Shown piece after piece: positions 24,247 through 32,872 of a DNA stretch of 64,000 bases. The DNA is from Citricoccus sp. SGAir0253 (GTDB lineage Bacteria > Actinomycetota > Actinomycetes > Actinomycetales > Micrococcaceae): positions 1,178,001 to 1,242,000 of the forward strand of contig NZ_CP039424.1 in assembly GCF_005877055.1 (NCBI RefSeq), in the 5' to 3' direction. A program made the translations under genes and the position numbers. Numbering within the stretch: position 1 is the stretch's first letter; each line of letters opens with the position of its first letter. The notes under the pieces are model-generated. The model was not told the DNA's origin. It made no database searches and was given only the letters and a program-made list of their open reading frames with translations.

Positions 24247-25167
24247 GTGGAGGGCACGGGGCAGGGTGCGGGGCAGGGCACGGAGGACCGCGCGGGGGAC
24301 GGCACCCGGCCCGGCGCTCGGCACCGCGCTCCGGACGCGGACGGCCGGGCGCGGACGGTCGTGCTCACCCGCCAGCCCGCCCAGGCCGGCGCCCTCGAGG
24401 CCGGCCTGCGGGCCGCCGGCCATGAGGTCCGGTTCCTGCCGCTGACGGACTTCGAGCTGCCGGAGGACCCCGCGCCCCTGCGCGAGGCCGTGCGCCGCCT
24501 CGCCGCCGGGGGATACGCCTGGCTCGTCGTCACGAGCCCCAACACCGTGCGCGCCCTGGTCCGTGCCGGCTGGGACGGGCGCCTGCCGGCCGGGGTCCGC
24601 GTGGCCGTGACCGGGCCCGGCACCGCGCGCGTGCTGGCGTCGGCCGGCGGCCCGGCCGCCCCCTGGATGCCCGACGGCGACGCCTCGGCGGCGGGGATCA
24701 TCGCCGCCTTCCCGGCCCCGGACCTGGCCGGCACGGGCCGGCCGGGGCGCCGGGTGCTGCTGCCGCAGTCCGCGCTGGCCCCGGACGAGGTGGCCGCGGC
24801 CCTGGACGCCCGGGGCTGGGCCGTGGAGCGGATCGAGGCCTACCGCACCGTGCCGTACCCCGCGGCGCCGGCACGGCGGCTGCTGGCCGACGGGGGGCAC
24901 CCCGTCGGCCTGGAGGAGGGCCCGGACGGCGCCGTCGGGCTCGGGGCCCTGGACGGGGCCGCCGTCGTGCTGACGAGCCCGAGCGCCGTGCGCGAGCTGG
25001 TCCGCCGGCTCGGCGGGCGACCGGTCGGGGACGCCGCGTTCATCGCCATCGGGCGCCCGACGCAGCGGGCCGCCGCCTCCTGCGGGCTGGCGCTGGCGGG
25101 GACGGCCGCCTCGCCGGACGCCCCCGGCGTGCTCGCGGTGCTCGCCGGCCTGCCGGCAACGCACTAG
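24247..25167 (+). CDS. hemD: Uroporphyrinogen-III synthase
   Basis: A 306-residue protein that closes hydroxymethylbilane into uroporphyrinogen III. This family is poorly conserved, but the marks are present: VVLTRQPAQAGALEAGLRA at the start of domain 1, WLVVTSPNTVRAL, the repeat in domain 2 VVLTSPSAVRELV, and AAFIAIGRPTQRAAASCGL. The first 35 residues are a Gly/Arg-rich extension, so the GTG at 24247 may not be the true start, though no better one is visible before the first beta strand. Position after hemC supports the call. Followed by a short gap to the converging NYN gene. Confidence 0.9.
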   Translation: MEGTGQGAGQGTEDRAGDGTRPGARHRAPDADGRARTVVLTRQPAQAGALEAGLRAAGHEVRFLPLTDFELPEDPAPLREAVRRLAAGGYAWLVVTSPNTVRALVRAGWDGRLPAGVRVAVTGPGTARVLASAGGPAAPWMPDGDASAAGIIAAFPAPDLAGTGRPGRRVLLPQSALAPDEVAAALDARGWAVERIEAYRTVPYPAAPARRLLADGGHPVGLEEGPDGAVGLGALDGAAVVLTSPSAVRELVRRLGGRPVGDAAFIAIGRPTQRAAASCGLALAGTAASPDAPGVLAVLAGLPATH

Positions 25168-25200
25168 TCCGCTCGCCGCCCCGGGACCCGGCGACCCGGA

Positions 25201-26175
25201 TCAGCGCCGCCCGGCGCGGCGCTTGAGGGCCACCTGCATCCGGCCGCCCTCCGTGCGGTGCTCCAGGTACGGCTGCTCGGCCACGAGGGTGCTGAGCTTG
25301 CGGTGGCCGAAGTCGCGCGGGTCGAAGTCCACGTGCGCCCGGCTCAGGTGCTGGCCCACCTGGCTCAGGTGCGCCCACCCGTCGTCCCCGCTCGTGGCGT
25401 TGACGGCCTTCATGAGCGCGCTCTGCAGGTTGATCCGCGGGGCCGACGCGTCCTCGGCCGGCTCGCCCGCCAGGCCGGCAGGCTCCACCCCGGCCGGCCC
25501 GGCGGCGTCCTCGCTCCCGCCCGTGACGCCGCCCGTCGCCCGCCCCGCGGCGGAGGACGCGGCCGCACCGGCGGCGCCGGCCGCCGCCGAGGACGCGGCC
25601 GAGGGGGCTGACACCGCCGCCCCGCCGGCCGCCGCCGAGCCCCGGCGCGCCCGGCTCCGGCCGCCCTCGGACCCGGCCACCGGCGCGGCCACCGGCGCCT
25701 CCGTCTCCGCGCCGTCGTCGGGGTCCCCGGCGCCGAGCAGCTCGAGGTAGATGAACTGGTCCACGGCATGGCGCAGGGACACCGGGGTCTTGCGCTCGCC
25801 CAGGCCGATGACGCGCTTGCCGGACTCGCGCAGGCGGGTGGCCAGCCGGGTGAAGTCCGAGTCCGAGGACACCAGGGCGAAGGTGTCCACGTGGCCCATC
25901 CACAGCAGGTCCATCGCCTCGATGATGAGGGCCGAGTCCGTGGAGTTCTTCCCCGCGGTGTAGGCGAACTGCTGCACGGGCTGGATGGCGAGGTCGTTGA
26001 GCGCCTTCTTCCAGCCGCCCAGGTTGGTGGTGGTCCAGTCCCCGTAGGCGCGCTTGACGGTCGCGGTGCCGTAGGTGGCCAGTTCCTCCAGGATGGCCCC
26101 GGCGTGGGCGGGCGAGACGTTGTCGCAGTCGATGAGCACGGCGATGCGCGTGGTCGCGCTGGAGGAGTCGGTCAT
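25201..26175 (-). CDS. NYN-domain (PIN-like) nuclease with LOTUS/OST-HTH domain
   Basis: A 324-residue protein. Residues about 8-150 form a NYN/PIN-like nuclease: acidic ligands in AVLIDCDNVSP, STDSALIIEAMDLLW and FALVSSDSDFTRLATRL. A roughly 95-residue Ala/Gly-rich linker follows. The last 80 residues (APRINLQSALMKAV through LSQVGQHLSRAHVDFDPRDF to the end) resemble an OST-HTH/LOTUS RNA-binding domain. NYN-LOTUS proteins are thought to act on RNA; the target here is unknown. It lies on the opposite strand inside the heme cluster, between hemD and hemB, and its ATG follows TAGGGT by seven bases. Its -10 overlaps that of hemB. Confidence 0.85.
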   Translation of the reverse strand: MTDSSSATTRIAVLIDCDNVSPAHAGAILEELATYGTATVKRAYGDWTTTNLGGWKKALNDLAIQPVQQFAYTAGKNSTDSALIIEAMDLLWMGHVDTFALVSSDSDFTRLATRLRESGKRVIGLGERKTPVSLRHAVDQFIYLELLGAGDPDDGAETEAPVAAPVAGSEGGRSRARRGSAAAGGAAVSAPSAASSAAAGAAGAAASSAAGRATGGVTGGSEDAAGPAGVEPAGLAGEPAEDASAPRINLQSALMKAVNATSGDDGWAHLSQVGQHLSRAHVDFDPRDFGHRKLSTLVAEQPYLEHRTEGGRMQVALKRRAGRR

Positions 26176-26182
26176 GCCACTC

Positions 26183-26192
26183 ACCCTAGACT
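26183..26192. promoter_or_regulatory. Overlapping divergent -10 boxes for the NYN gene and hemB
   Basis: The decamer ACCCTAGACT contains TAGGGT on the minus strand (26188 to 26183), seven bases before the NYN ATG. It also contains TAGACT on the plus strand (26187-26192), about 37 bases before hemB. The two hexamers share the central TA, so both promoters cannot be melted at once. The reverse complement of exactly this decamer lies between the TPM and htrA genes. Confidence 0.55.
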
Positions 26193-26228
26193 GGTACGGC
26201 ACCACCGCCGCCGAGCCCGGAGGATTCC

Positions 26229-27215
26229 ATGGCCTTCCCCACCCACCGTCCGCGCCGCCTGCGCCAGTCCGCCGCCATGCGCCGGCTGGCCGCCGAGGTG
26301 AGGATCCACCCCGCGGACCTCATCCTGCCGGCGTTCATCCGGGAGGGCGCCACCGATCCCGTCCCGCTGCAGTCGATGCCGGGCGTCGTCCAGCACACGC
26401 GCGACTCGCTGCGGGCCGCCGCGGCCGAGGCCGCCGAGCTGGGGCTGGGCGGCATCATGCTCTTCGGCGTCCCCGAGACGCGCGACGCCACGGGCTCGGC
26501 CTGCCTGGACCCGGACGGCGTGCTCAACGACGCCATCCGCGCGGTCAAGGCGGAGGTGGGCGAGTCCCTCGTGGTCATGTCCGACCTGTGCCTGGACGAG
26601 TTCACCGACCACGGCCACTGCGGCGTGCTCACCGCGGACGGCGCCGTGGACAACGACGCCACGCTGGAGGTCTACGGCCGCATGGGCGTGGCGCAGGCCG
26701 AGGCCGGGGCGGACATGGTGGGTCCGTCCGGGATGATGGACGGCCAGGTGGCCGTCATCCGGCAGGCGCTGGACGACGCCGGCCACCAGGACACCGCGAT
26801 CCTCGCCTACGCCGCCAAGTACTCCTCGGCGTTCTACGGCCCCTTCCGCGAGGCCGTGGACTCCCAGCTGACGGGCGACCGGAAGACCTACCAGATGGAC
26901 CCGTCCAACCGCCGCGAGGCGATGCTCGAGGTCTCCCTGGACCTCGAGGAGGGCGCCGACATGGTGATGGTCAAGCCCGCCATGAGCTACCTGGACATCC
27001 TGCGGGACGTGGCCGAGATGTCCGACGTGCCGGTCTCGGCGTACCAGATCTCCGGGGAGTACGCGATGATCGAGGCCGCCGCCGCCAACGGCTGGATCGA
27101 CCGCGACCAGGCCGTCATCGAGTCCGTGCTCTCCATCCGCCGGGCCGGGGCGGACACCGTGCTGACGTACTGGGCCGGTGAACTGGCCCGCTGGATCAAG
27201 GAAGGCAGGCTCTGA
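26229..27215 (+). CDS. hemB: Delta-aminolevulinic acid dehydratase (porphobilinogen synthase)
   Basis: A 328-residue enzyme condensing two aminolevulinates into porphobilinogen. The two active-site lysines are Lys197 ([15 protein letters not shown]) and Lys249 ([10 protein letters not shown]). The metal loop reads [14 protein letters not shown]: first and last Cys as in the zinc form, but Asp where the zinc form has its middle Cys, so it is neither the classic three-Cys zinc site nor the pure Asp magnesium type. GGAGGA lies four bases before the ATG. It forms a pair with hemL, whose ATG overlaps the hemB stop by one base. Confidence 0.96.
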   Translation: MAFPTHRPRRLRQSAAMRRLAAEVRIHPADLILPAFIREGATDPVPLQSMPGVVQHTRDSLRAAAAEAAELGLGGIMLFGVPETRDATGSACLDPDGVLNDAIRAVKAEVGESLVVMSDLCLDEFTDHGHCGVLTADGAVDNDATLEVYGRMGVAQAEAGADMVGPSGMMDGQVAVIRQALDDAGHQDTAILAYAAKYSSAFYGPFREAVDSQLTGDRKTYQMDPSNRREAMLEVSLDLEEGADMVMVKPAMSYLDILRDVAEMSDVPVSAYQISGEYAMIEAAAANGWIDRDQAVIESVLSIRRAGADTVLTYWAGELARWIKEGRL

Positions 27216-28555
27216 TGACCGGGACCACCGGCACCACCGCACCCACCACCAACGCCGGGCTCTACGAGGCCGCGCGCACCGTCATCCCGGGGGGCGTGAA
27301 CTCCCCGGTGCGGGCCTTCGGCTCCGTGGGCGGCACCCCCGTGGCCATGGTGCGCGCCGCCGGGCCCTACCTGACGGACGTCGAGGGCCGCGAGTACGTG
27401 GACCTCGTGTGCTCGTGGGGCCCCATGCTGCTGGGCCACAACCACCCGGCGGTCGTGGAGGCCGTGCACCGCGCCGTGGACGCCGGGCTGTCCTTCGGCA
27501 CCTCCACCCCGGACGAGGCCCGGCTCGCCACGCTCATCGCCTCGCGCGTGCCCGTGGACCGGGTGCGCATGGTCTCCACCGGCACCGAGGCCACCATGAC
27601 CGCCCTGCGGCTCGCGCGCGGCGCCACGGGCCGCAACCTCGTGGTGAAGTTCGCCGGCTGCTACCACGGGCACTCGGACGGCCTGCTCGCCGCGGCCGGC
27701 TCCGGGGTGGCGACCCAGTCCCTGCCCGGCTCCGCCGGTGTCACGGAGGCCCAGGCCGCCGAGACCCTCGTGCTGCCCTACAACGACACGGCCGCCCTCG
27801 AGGAGGTGTTCGCCGCCCGCGGCGCGGACGTCGCCGCGGTCATCACGGAGGCCGCCCCCTGCAACATGGGCGTGGTCGCCCCCGCGGAGGGCTTCAACCG
27901 CTTCCTGCGCGAGATCACCGGGCGCCACGGCGCCCTGCTGGTCTGGGACGAGGTCCTCACCGGCTTCCGCGCCTCGGACACCGGCTACTGGGGCCTCTCG
28001 GGCCGGCCGGAGGGGTGGACCCCGGACCTGTGGACGTTCGGCAAGGTGATCGGCGGCGGGATGCCCACGGCCGCCGTCGCCGGCCGGACCGAGGTCATGG
28101 ACCTGCTGGCGCCGCTGGGACCGGTCTACCAGGCCGGCACGCTGTCCGGGAACCCGGTGGCCATGGCCTGCGGCCTGGCCACCCTCGGCAACGCGACCGC
28201 GGACGTGTACGCCACGATCGACCGGCGCTCGCGCCAGCTCGAGGGGCTGCTGGTGGAGGCGCTCACCACGGCGGGCGTGGACCACTCCATCCAGCGGGCG
28301 GGGACCCTGTTCTCGGTCGCGTTCGGCACCTCGGCCCGCGGCGTCCACGACTACGCCGACGCCCAGGCCCAGGAGGCGTTCCGCTACGGGCCGTTCTTCC
28401 ACGCCATGCTCGAGCACGGGGTGTACCTGCCCCCGAGCGTCTTCGAGGCGTGGTTCGTCTCCGCCGCGCACGACGACGCCGCGATGGAGCGCGTCGCCGC
28501 GGCCCTGCCGCACGCCGCGCGCGCAGCGGCCGCGGCCCGGCCGGCGGCCGGCTGA
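27215..28555 (+). CDS. hemL: Glutamate-1-semialdehyde 2,1-aminomutase
   Basis: A 446-residue PLP enzyme that turns glutamate-1-semialdehyde into 5-aminolevulinate, directly after HemA. The PLP lysine is Lys277 in [10 protein letters not shown], the PLP-binding Asp is in [12 protein letters not shown], and the N-terminal [20 protein letters not shown] is characteristic. Length is standard, with a short Ala-rich tail. Its ATG overlaps the hemB stop. It ends in front of a strong hairpin shared with the converging met operon. Confidence 0.96.
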   Translation: MTGTTGTTAPTTNAGLYEAARTVIPGGVNSPVRAFGSVGGTPVAMVRAAGPYLTDVEGREYVDLVCSWGPMLLGHNHPAVVEAVHRAVDAGLSFGTSTPDEARLATLIASRVPVDRVRMVSTGTEATMTALRLARGATGRNLVVKFAGCYHGHSDGLLAAAGSGVATQSLPGSAGVTEAQAAETLVLPYNDTAALEEVFAARGADVAAVITEAAPCNMGVVAPAEGFNRFLREITGRHGALLVWDEVLTGFRASDTGYWGLSGRPEGWTPDLWTFGKVIGGGMPTAAVAGRTEVMDLLAPLGPVYQAGTLSGNPVAMACGLATLGNATADVYATIDRRSRQLEGLLVEALTTAGVDHSIQRAGTLFSVAFGTSARGVHDYADAQAQEAFRYGPFFHAMLEHGVYLPPSVFEAWFVSAAHDDAAMERVAAALPHAARAAAAARPAAG

Positions 28556-28574
28556 CCGGCTCCCGACCGGGGAC

Positions 28575-28630
28575 GACGGCGGCCCGGCACCCGGGCCTGG
28601 GAGCTCCAGGCCGGGTGCCGGGCCGCCGTC
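28575..28630. terminator. Long bidirectional hairpin between hemL and metQ
   Basis: An 18-bp perfect stem (28575-28592 with 28613-28630) continues inward as a further 7 bp with one bulged base around a GAGCT loop. It lies between two converging genes and is the most stable hairpin near here. No U-tract, as usual in this genome. Confidence 0.75.
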
Positions 28631-28679
28631 GGGTGCGGTCCCCCGAGGCCCGGGAGGCCGGGATCCGGGAGGCCGTGGC

Positions 28680-29549
28680 TCAGAAGGCCGGCGTCACGTC
28701 ACCGTTGGGCCAGGTCTCGAGGATGTAGTCCTTGACCTCCTGGGAGTGCAGCAGCTCGTCCAGCTTCTGGATGGCCGGGGTCTCCTCGCCGGCGCGCCAG
28801 GCCAGGAAGTTGGCGTACGGGTTGTCCTCGACGGACTCGACGATGAGGGCGTCGTCCGTGCTCATCCCGGCCTGGAGGATGAAGTTGCCGTTGATGATCG
28901 CCAGGTCCACCTTGGGGTCCTTGACGAGCTGGACGAGGATCTCGGGCTGGTTCTCCTCGAACGCCAGGCCCTTGGGGTTCTGCTCCTCGGTCAGCGTCAG
29001 GGCGGCGGAGTCGTCCTCGATGCCCTGCAGCAGCCCCGCGGTCTCGAGCATCTTCAGCGCGCGCGGCTGGTTGCCCGGGTCGTTGGTGATGGCGATGGTG
29101 GCGCCGTCCGGGATGGCCTCGACCGAGTCGTGCTTCTCCGAGAAGGCGGCGTAGGGCTCGATGTGGATGCCCTCGCCGTGCTCGAACTCGTAGCCCTTCT
29201 CCTCCACCTGCGCGTTGAAGAACGGCTCGTGCATGAAGTAGTTGGCGTCGGAGGAGCCCTCGTCCAGGGAGACGTTGGGCAGCTGGTAGTCGTCGAACTC
29301 CTGGATCTCCAGGTCGATGCCGGTGCCCTCGGTGAGGTTCTCGTCCACGTACTCCAGGACCTGGGCGTGCGGGACGGGGTTGGCACCGACCTTGACCGTG
29401 ACCGGGTTGGCCGGGTCCAGGCTCGCGGCCGCGGACGGCGAGGCGTCGCCGCCGCCACCGGCGCCGCAGCCGGCCAGGGCGGCGGTGAGCAGCAGGCCGC
29501 CGGCACCGAGCAGCGAGCGGCGGCGCAGGGGAGAGGTGGTGGGGGTCAT
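28680..29549 (-). CDS. metQ: Methionine ABC transporter substrate-binding lipoprotein
   Basis: A 289-residue NlpA/MetQ lipoprotein. The signal peptide ends in the lipobox LAGC (Cys about residue 27), and a twin-arginine-like RRRSLLGAG precedes the hydrophobic stretch, so export may use Tat. The mature part shows the family marks VKVGANPVPHAQVL, FDDYQLPN, ANYFMHEPFF, TIAITNDPGNQPRALKML and a C-terminal EVKDYILETWPNGDVTPAF. It binds methionine outside the membrane and delivers it to MetI. Last gene of metNIQ; 59 bases separate it from metI. Confidence 0.95.
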   Translation of the reverse strand: MTPTTSPLRRRSLLGAGGLLLTAALAGCGAGGGGDASPSAAASLDPANPVTVKVGANPVPHAQVLEYVDENLTEGTGIDLEIQEFDDYQLPNVSLDEGSSDANYFMHEPFFNAQVEEKGYEFEHGEGIHIEPYAAFSEKHDSVEAIPDGATIAITNDPGNQPRALKMLETAGLLQGIEDDSAALTLTEEQNPKGLAFEENQPEILVQLVKDPKVDLAIINGNFILQAGMSTDDALIVESVEDNPYANFLAWRAGEETPAIQKLDELLHSQEVKDYILETWPNGDVTPAF

Positions 29550-29608
29550 GGGGTTCCTTCGGTCGAGGCGGTGGGGGGAGGGGTGGAGCGGGGGAGCGGT
29601 GGGTCCGC

Positions 29609-30289
29609 TCAGCGGTGGTCGACGGCGCGGACGATGCGGTCGCCGATCCACTGGATGAGCTGCACGAGCACCACCATGATGACGATCGTGACGACCATGA
29701 CGGCGGAGTCGAAGCGCTGGTAGCCGTAGTTGTAGGCCAGCCGGCCCAGGCCGCCGCCGCCGATCAGCCCGGCCATGGCGGAGTAGCCCACCAGCATGAC
29801 GAGCGTGGTGGTGATGGAGGCCACGAGCCCGGGCATCGCCTCGGGCAGCAGCACCTTGCGCACGACCTGCCCGCGGGTGGAGCCCATGACGCGGGCGGCG
29901 TCCACCGTGCCGGCGGGGACCTCGCGCAGCGAGGTCTCCACCAGGCGGGCGAAGAACGGGGCGGTGCCGATGGTCAGGGAGACGGTCGCCGCGATGGGCC
30001 CGATCGAGGTGCCCACGAGCCACGCGGTGAACGGGATGAGCGCCACCATGAGGATCGCGTAGGGGATCGACCGGGTGATGTTGACCACCACGGAGGACAG
30101 CAGCACGTGCAGCCAGCGCACGGGCCGCAGCCCGCCGGGCGCCGTGACGTGCAGGATGATGCCGAGGGCCAGGCCGATCACGAGGGTGAACACGCCGGCG
30201 ACGCCCACCATCACGAGGGTCTCGCCGAACGCCTCGGGCAGCGCGTCGGTCAGGGCGGGATTCTCCAGCAGGTCCTGGAACGGGTTCAC
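29609..30289 (-). CDS. metI: Methionine ABC transporter permease
   Basis: A 226-residue inner-membrane permease with five hydrophobic helices. It carries the EAA loop (AARVMGSTRGQVVRKVLLPEAMPG, given here by its first and last residues) that contacts MetN. The N-terminal region ETLVMVGVAGVFTLVIGLAL is typical of MetI. GTG 30289 overlaps the metN stop codon by 4 bases, a classic coupled arrangement. Confidence 0.94.
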   Translation of the reverse strand: MNPFQDLLENPALTDALPEAFGETLVMVGVAGVFTLVIGLALGIILHVTAPGGLRPVRWLHVLLSSVVVNITRSIPYAILMVALIPFTAWLVGTSIGPIAATVSLTIGTAPFFARLVETSLREVPAGTVDAARVMGSTRGQVVRKVLLPEAMPGLVASITTTLVMLVGYSAMAGLIGGGGLGRLAYNYGYQRFDSAVMVVTIVIMVVLVQLIQWIGDRIVRAVDHR

Positions 30290-31335
30290 TGTGCACCTCC
30301 GAGGTCCTGTGCGGTGTCCTGGGCCGTCTCCACCTGGGTCCGGGTCCGCTGTTCGGCCCGGTAGCCCGTGGACCGCAGGAACTCCACGACGGCGTCCGCG
30401 CCGTCCGGCCCGGTGGCCGCGTCCTCCGGCAGGGCCAGCAGGTGGTGGGCGAAGCGCTGCCCGGCGAGGTCCTCCACGGAGCCGGCCAGCACCCGCACGG
30501 GGTGCCCGAACCGCTCGCGGATCACGGCGCTGACGGGGACGTCGGCGTTGGGGCCGTGGCCCAGGACCTCCACGAGGGGCCCGGCCGTGTCCAGCGCGGC
30601 CTCCGGCAGCGGCAACAGGGCGGCGGAGAGCCGCGAGCCCAGGCCCGAGGCGACCTCGGCGAGGTCGCCGCCCTCCACGATCCGGCCGCGGTCCAGCAGG
30701 GACACCGAGGTGCAGATCTTCTTCACCACGTGCATCTCGTGGGTGATCACCACCACCGTCAGGCCGAGCCGGTCGGACAGGTCCCGGATCAGCTCCAGGA
30801 TCCCGTCGGTGGTGGCGGGGTCCAGGGCGGAGGTGGGCTCGTCGCACAGCAGCACGCGGGGGTCCGAGGCCAGGGCGCGGGCGATGCCCACGCGCTGGCG
30901 CTGGCCGCCCGAGAGCTGGGCCGGGTAGGAGTCCCCGAAGTCCTCGAGCCCCACGAGTGCGAGCAGGTCGCGCGCGCGGGCGGTGCGGGCGGCGCGGTCC
31001 TGCCCGGTGATCTCGAGGGGGAACGCGACGTTGGCGAGCACGGTGCGGGAGTCCAGCAGGTTCGCGTGCTGGAACACCATGCCGATCCGGCGCCGGGCCT
31101 GCAGCAGGTCCCGGTCCGCCGCGGTCGCCAGGTCGGCGCCGTCGATGGCCACCGAGCCGGAGGTCGGGCGGTCCAGCAGGGTGAGGCAGCGCACGAGCGT
31201 CGACTTGCCGGCCCCCGAGTGGCCGATGATGCCGTGCACGGAGCCCGTGGGGACGGTCAGGTCGATGCCGTCCAGGGCGACCACCTCGCGGTCGCCCTGC
31301 CGGTAGACCTTGCGCAGGCCACGGATGGAGATCAT
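30286..31335 (-). CDS. metN: Methionine ABC transporter ATP-binding protein
   Basis: A 349-residue ABC ATPase. Walker A GHSGAGKST, signature LSGGQRQRVGIARAL, Walker B VLLCDEPTSALDP and the switch His in VVITHEMHVV are intact. The C-terminal 100 residues form the NIL domain that binds methionine and shuts the transporter (trans-inhibition). AAGGGA lies six bases before the ATG. First gene of metNIQ. A leader of roughly 80-100 nt precedes it; I found no SAM riboswitch in it. Confidence 0.95.
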   Translation of the reverse strand: MISIRGLRKVYRQGDREVVALDGIDLTVPTGSVHGIIGHSGAGKSTLVRCLTLLDRPTSGSVAIDGADLATAADRDLLQARRRIGMVFQHANLLDSRTVLANVAFPLEITGQDRAARTARARDLLALVGLEDFGDSYPAQLSGGQRQRVGIARALASDPRVLLCDEPTSALDPATTDGILELIRDLSDRLGLTVVVITHEMHVVKKICTSVSLLDRGRIVEGGDLAEVASGLGSRLSAALLPLPEAALDTAGPLVEVLGHGPNADVPVSAVIRERFGHPVRVLAGSVEDLAGQRFAHHLLALPEDAATGPDGADAVVEFLRSTGYRAEQRTRTQVETAQDTAQDLGGAQ

Positions 31336-31545
31336 GGAGTCCCTTCGGTTCGGGGTCGTCGCGGCCACGGTCGGTGCCCGCGACGGGTGCTGCCGCCGTC
31401 GGTGGACGGTGACACCCCATTTAATCAAGCATCCCGCCCCGGCGCCGACGCGCGGGGCGGTCCGGGGCTCCCGCAGCGACACACGCGGCCCGTCGGGCGC
31501 GCCGCGCCGGGCCCGGGCGGCGAAGATGACGCCGTGTGACGCGCC
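31336..31545 (-). promoter_or_regulatory. metNIQ upstream region with AT-rich patch
   Basis: No gene here. The only AT-rich stretch in the region is ATTTAATCAAG at 31419-31429, which on the minus strand gives TTAAAT as a -10 candidate (31424 to 31419), about 84 bases before metN. The 11-mer may instead be part of a regulator site. I looked for a SAM-binding leader and saw none. Confidence 0.4.
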
Positions 31546-32268
31546 TCAGCGGCGGGCCACCGGCCAGTCCCCGTTGACGACGGCGGTCGGGTCCTTCCGG
31601 CGCAGGTACTCCTGGAAGCTCGCGGCCTGCTCGGCCTTCCACGCGCACTGCTGTCCCTGCAGGGTCTCGAGCGGGACCTGCAGCTGCGGGTAGCGCCGGG
31701 CCAGGGCGTCGGCGACGCCGACGGCGGCCAGCGAGTCCGCCGCCGAGGTGTGGGCGTCCCGCAGCGGCACGCGGTACAGGTCGCAGACGTCCGTGAGCGT
31801 TCGCTTGCCCCGCCGGTAGCGGTCCACCTGCTTGTCGATGACGTAGGGGTCGATGACCCAGCGGTTCTGCAGCGGCTCCAGTCCCCGCCGGGCCAGCTCC
31901 CGGTCCATGACCGTGAAGTCGTAGCAGGCGTTGAACGCGATCACCGGGATGCCGGCGTCGAAGAAGTCCCGCAGGGTGTCCGCGATCTCCACGATGGCGG
32001 CGTCCGCGGGCAGGCCCTCGGCCTGCGCGCGCTCCGTGGTGACGCCGTGGACGGCGGCGGCCTCGGCGGGGATGGGCACGCCGGGGTCCACGAGCCACTC
32101 GTAGGCCGCCGCGAGGCGGCCGTGCGGGTCCACGACGACGAGGGAGGCCGTGACGACGCGGGCGGTCTCGGGATCACGTCCCGTGGTCTCCAGGTCGAAT
32201 CCGACCCTGATCTGCTCATGCCACGGCTTGGCCGCGGTCGCGGGGGCACGGGAGGGGGCGTCGCTCAC
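31546..32268 (-). CDS. DEDDh 3'-5' exonuclease (DnaQ-like)
   Basis: A 240-residue exonuclease of the DnaQ/RNase T fold. Exo I is GFDLETTGRDPETARVV (Asp and Glu), Exo II lies in VIAFNACYDFTVMDREL, and Exo III is DAHTSAADSLA with the HxAxxD pattern. The substrate could be DNA (proofreading-like) or RNA. The GTG 32268 start is chosen because TACCGT ends six bases before it; longer readings upstream run into low-complexity sequence. Divergent from the alkyltransferase-like gene, with 73 bases between them. Confidence 0.87.
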   Translation of the reverse strand: MSDAPSRAPATAAKPWHEQIRVGFDLETTGRDPETARVVTASLVVVDPHGRLAAAYEWLVDPGVPIPAEAAAVHGVTTERAQAEGLPADAAIVEIADTLRDFFDAGIPVIAFNACYDFTVMDRELARRGLEPLQNRWVIDPYVIDKQVDRYRRGKRTLTDVCDLYRVPLRDAHTSAADSLAAVGVADALARRYPQLQVPLETLQGQQCAWKAEQAASFQEYLRRKDPTAVVNGDWPVARR

Positions 32269-32274
32269 GGGACC

Positions 32275-32280
32275 ACGGTA
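32275..32280 (-). promoter_or_regulatory. -10 box of the exonuclease gene
   Basis: TACCGT (32280 to 32275, minus strand) ends six bases before GTG 32268. The same hexamer precedes the kinase-like gene and nudC. Confidence 0.5.
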
Positions 32281-32341
32281 TCGCCCCGGCCGGACGGGAT
32301 AGCGGGCGCGACCGGTCCGGCGGGGGACGCCCGGTGGCACC

Positions 32342-32842
32342 ATGGGTTCTGTGGAGTCGTCCGACGCTGTCACCGCCGTCACCGCCGTCACCCCGGCCCC
32401 GCCGCCCGGTCCGGGGCCGGAGGACGCCGCCCGCGGCGCGTCCGGGCTGTCCGGGGGTCCCTACGAGCTGGCCGAGGCCCTCGTGCTCGCGGCGGGACTC
32501 GTCCCGCCCGGCCGGGCCGTCAGCTACGGGGCCCTGGCCGGGCTCCTCGGGGCCGGCGGTCCCCGCCAGGCCGGCCGCGCGATGTCCCGGTGCCCGGACG
32601 GCACGCCCTGGTGGCGGGTCGTGCGCGCTGACGGGACGCTGCCGGCGTCGTTGTCCGCGCGGGCCGCGCCGCACTACCGCGACGAGGGCACCCCCCTGCG
32701 GGGCCACGGCGCGGCGCCCGACGGCGGCGCCCCGGTGCGCGTGGACCTCGCCGCCGCCCGGTGGGAGCCCGACGCCGGCGCCCGGGCCGCGCTCGCGGGC
32801 CTGCGGGCCGCACTGGGGCGGCCGCCGGGCTCGGCCGGCTAA
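32342..32842 (+). CDS. Alkyltransferase-like (ATL) DNA-binding protein
   Basis: A protein of up to 166 residues in the MGMT/ATL family. The helix-turn-helix region is PGRAVSYGALAGLLGAGGPR and the active-site motif reads PWWRVVRADG. Methylguanine methyltransferases have PCHR, so the reactive Cys is replaced by Trp and this is an ATL protein, which recognises O6-alkylguanine and recruits nucleotide excision repair rather than repairing directly. ATG 32342 gives 166 residues. However CACCAT (32338-32343) stands seven bases before the in-frame GTG 32351, so a leaderless start there is equally likely. The N-terminal 40 residues are low complexity. Confidence 0.82.
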   Translation: MGSVESSDAVTAVTAVTPAPPPGPGPEDAARGASGLSGGPYELAEALVLAAGLVPPGRAVSYGALAGLLGAGGPRQAGRAMSRCPDGTPWWRVVRADGTLPASLSARAAPHYRDEGTPLRGHGAAPDGGAPVRVDLAAARWEPDAGARAALAGLRAALGRPPGSAG

Positions 32843-32860
32843 CCCGTCCGGCCCGGCTGG

Positions 32861-32866
32861 TTGAAT
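32861..32866 (+). promoter_or_regulatory. -10-like box of adnA
   Basis: TTGAAT ends six bases before ATG 32873. The second base is off consensus but the spacing fits. Confidence 0.4.
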
Positions 32867-32872
32867 GAGACC

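Noticed and set aside
31336-31545. SAM riboswitch upstream of metNIQ
   Set aside because: The leader lacks the helix and pseudoknot landmarks of SAM-I, SAM-II or SAM-IV elements as far as can be judged by eye.
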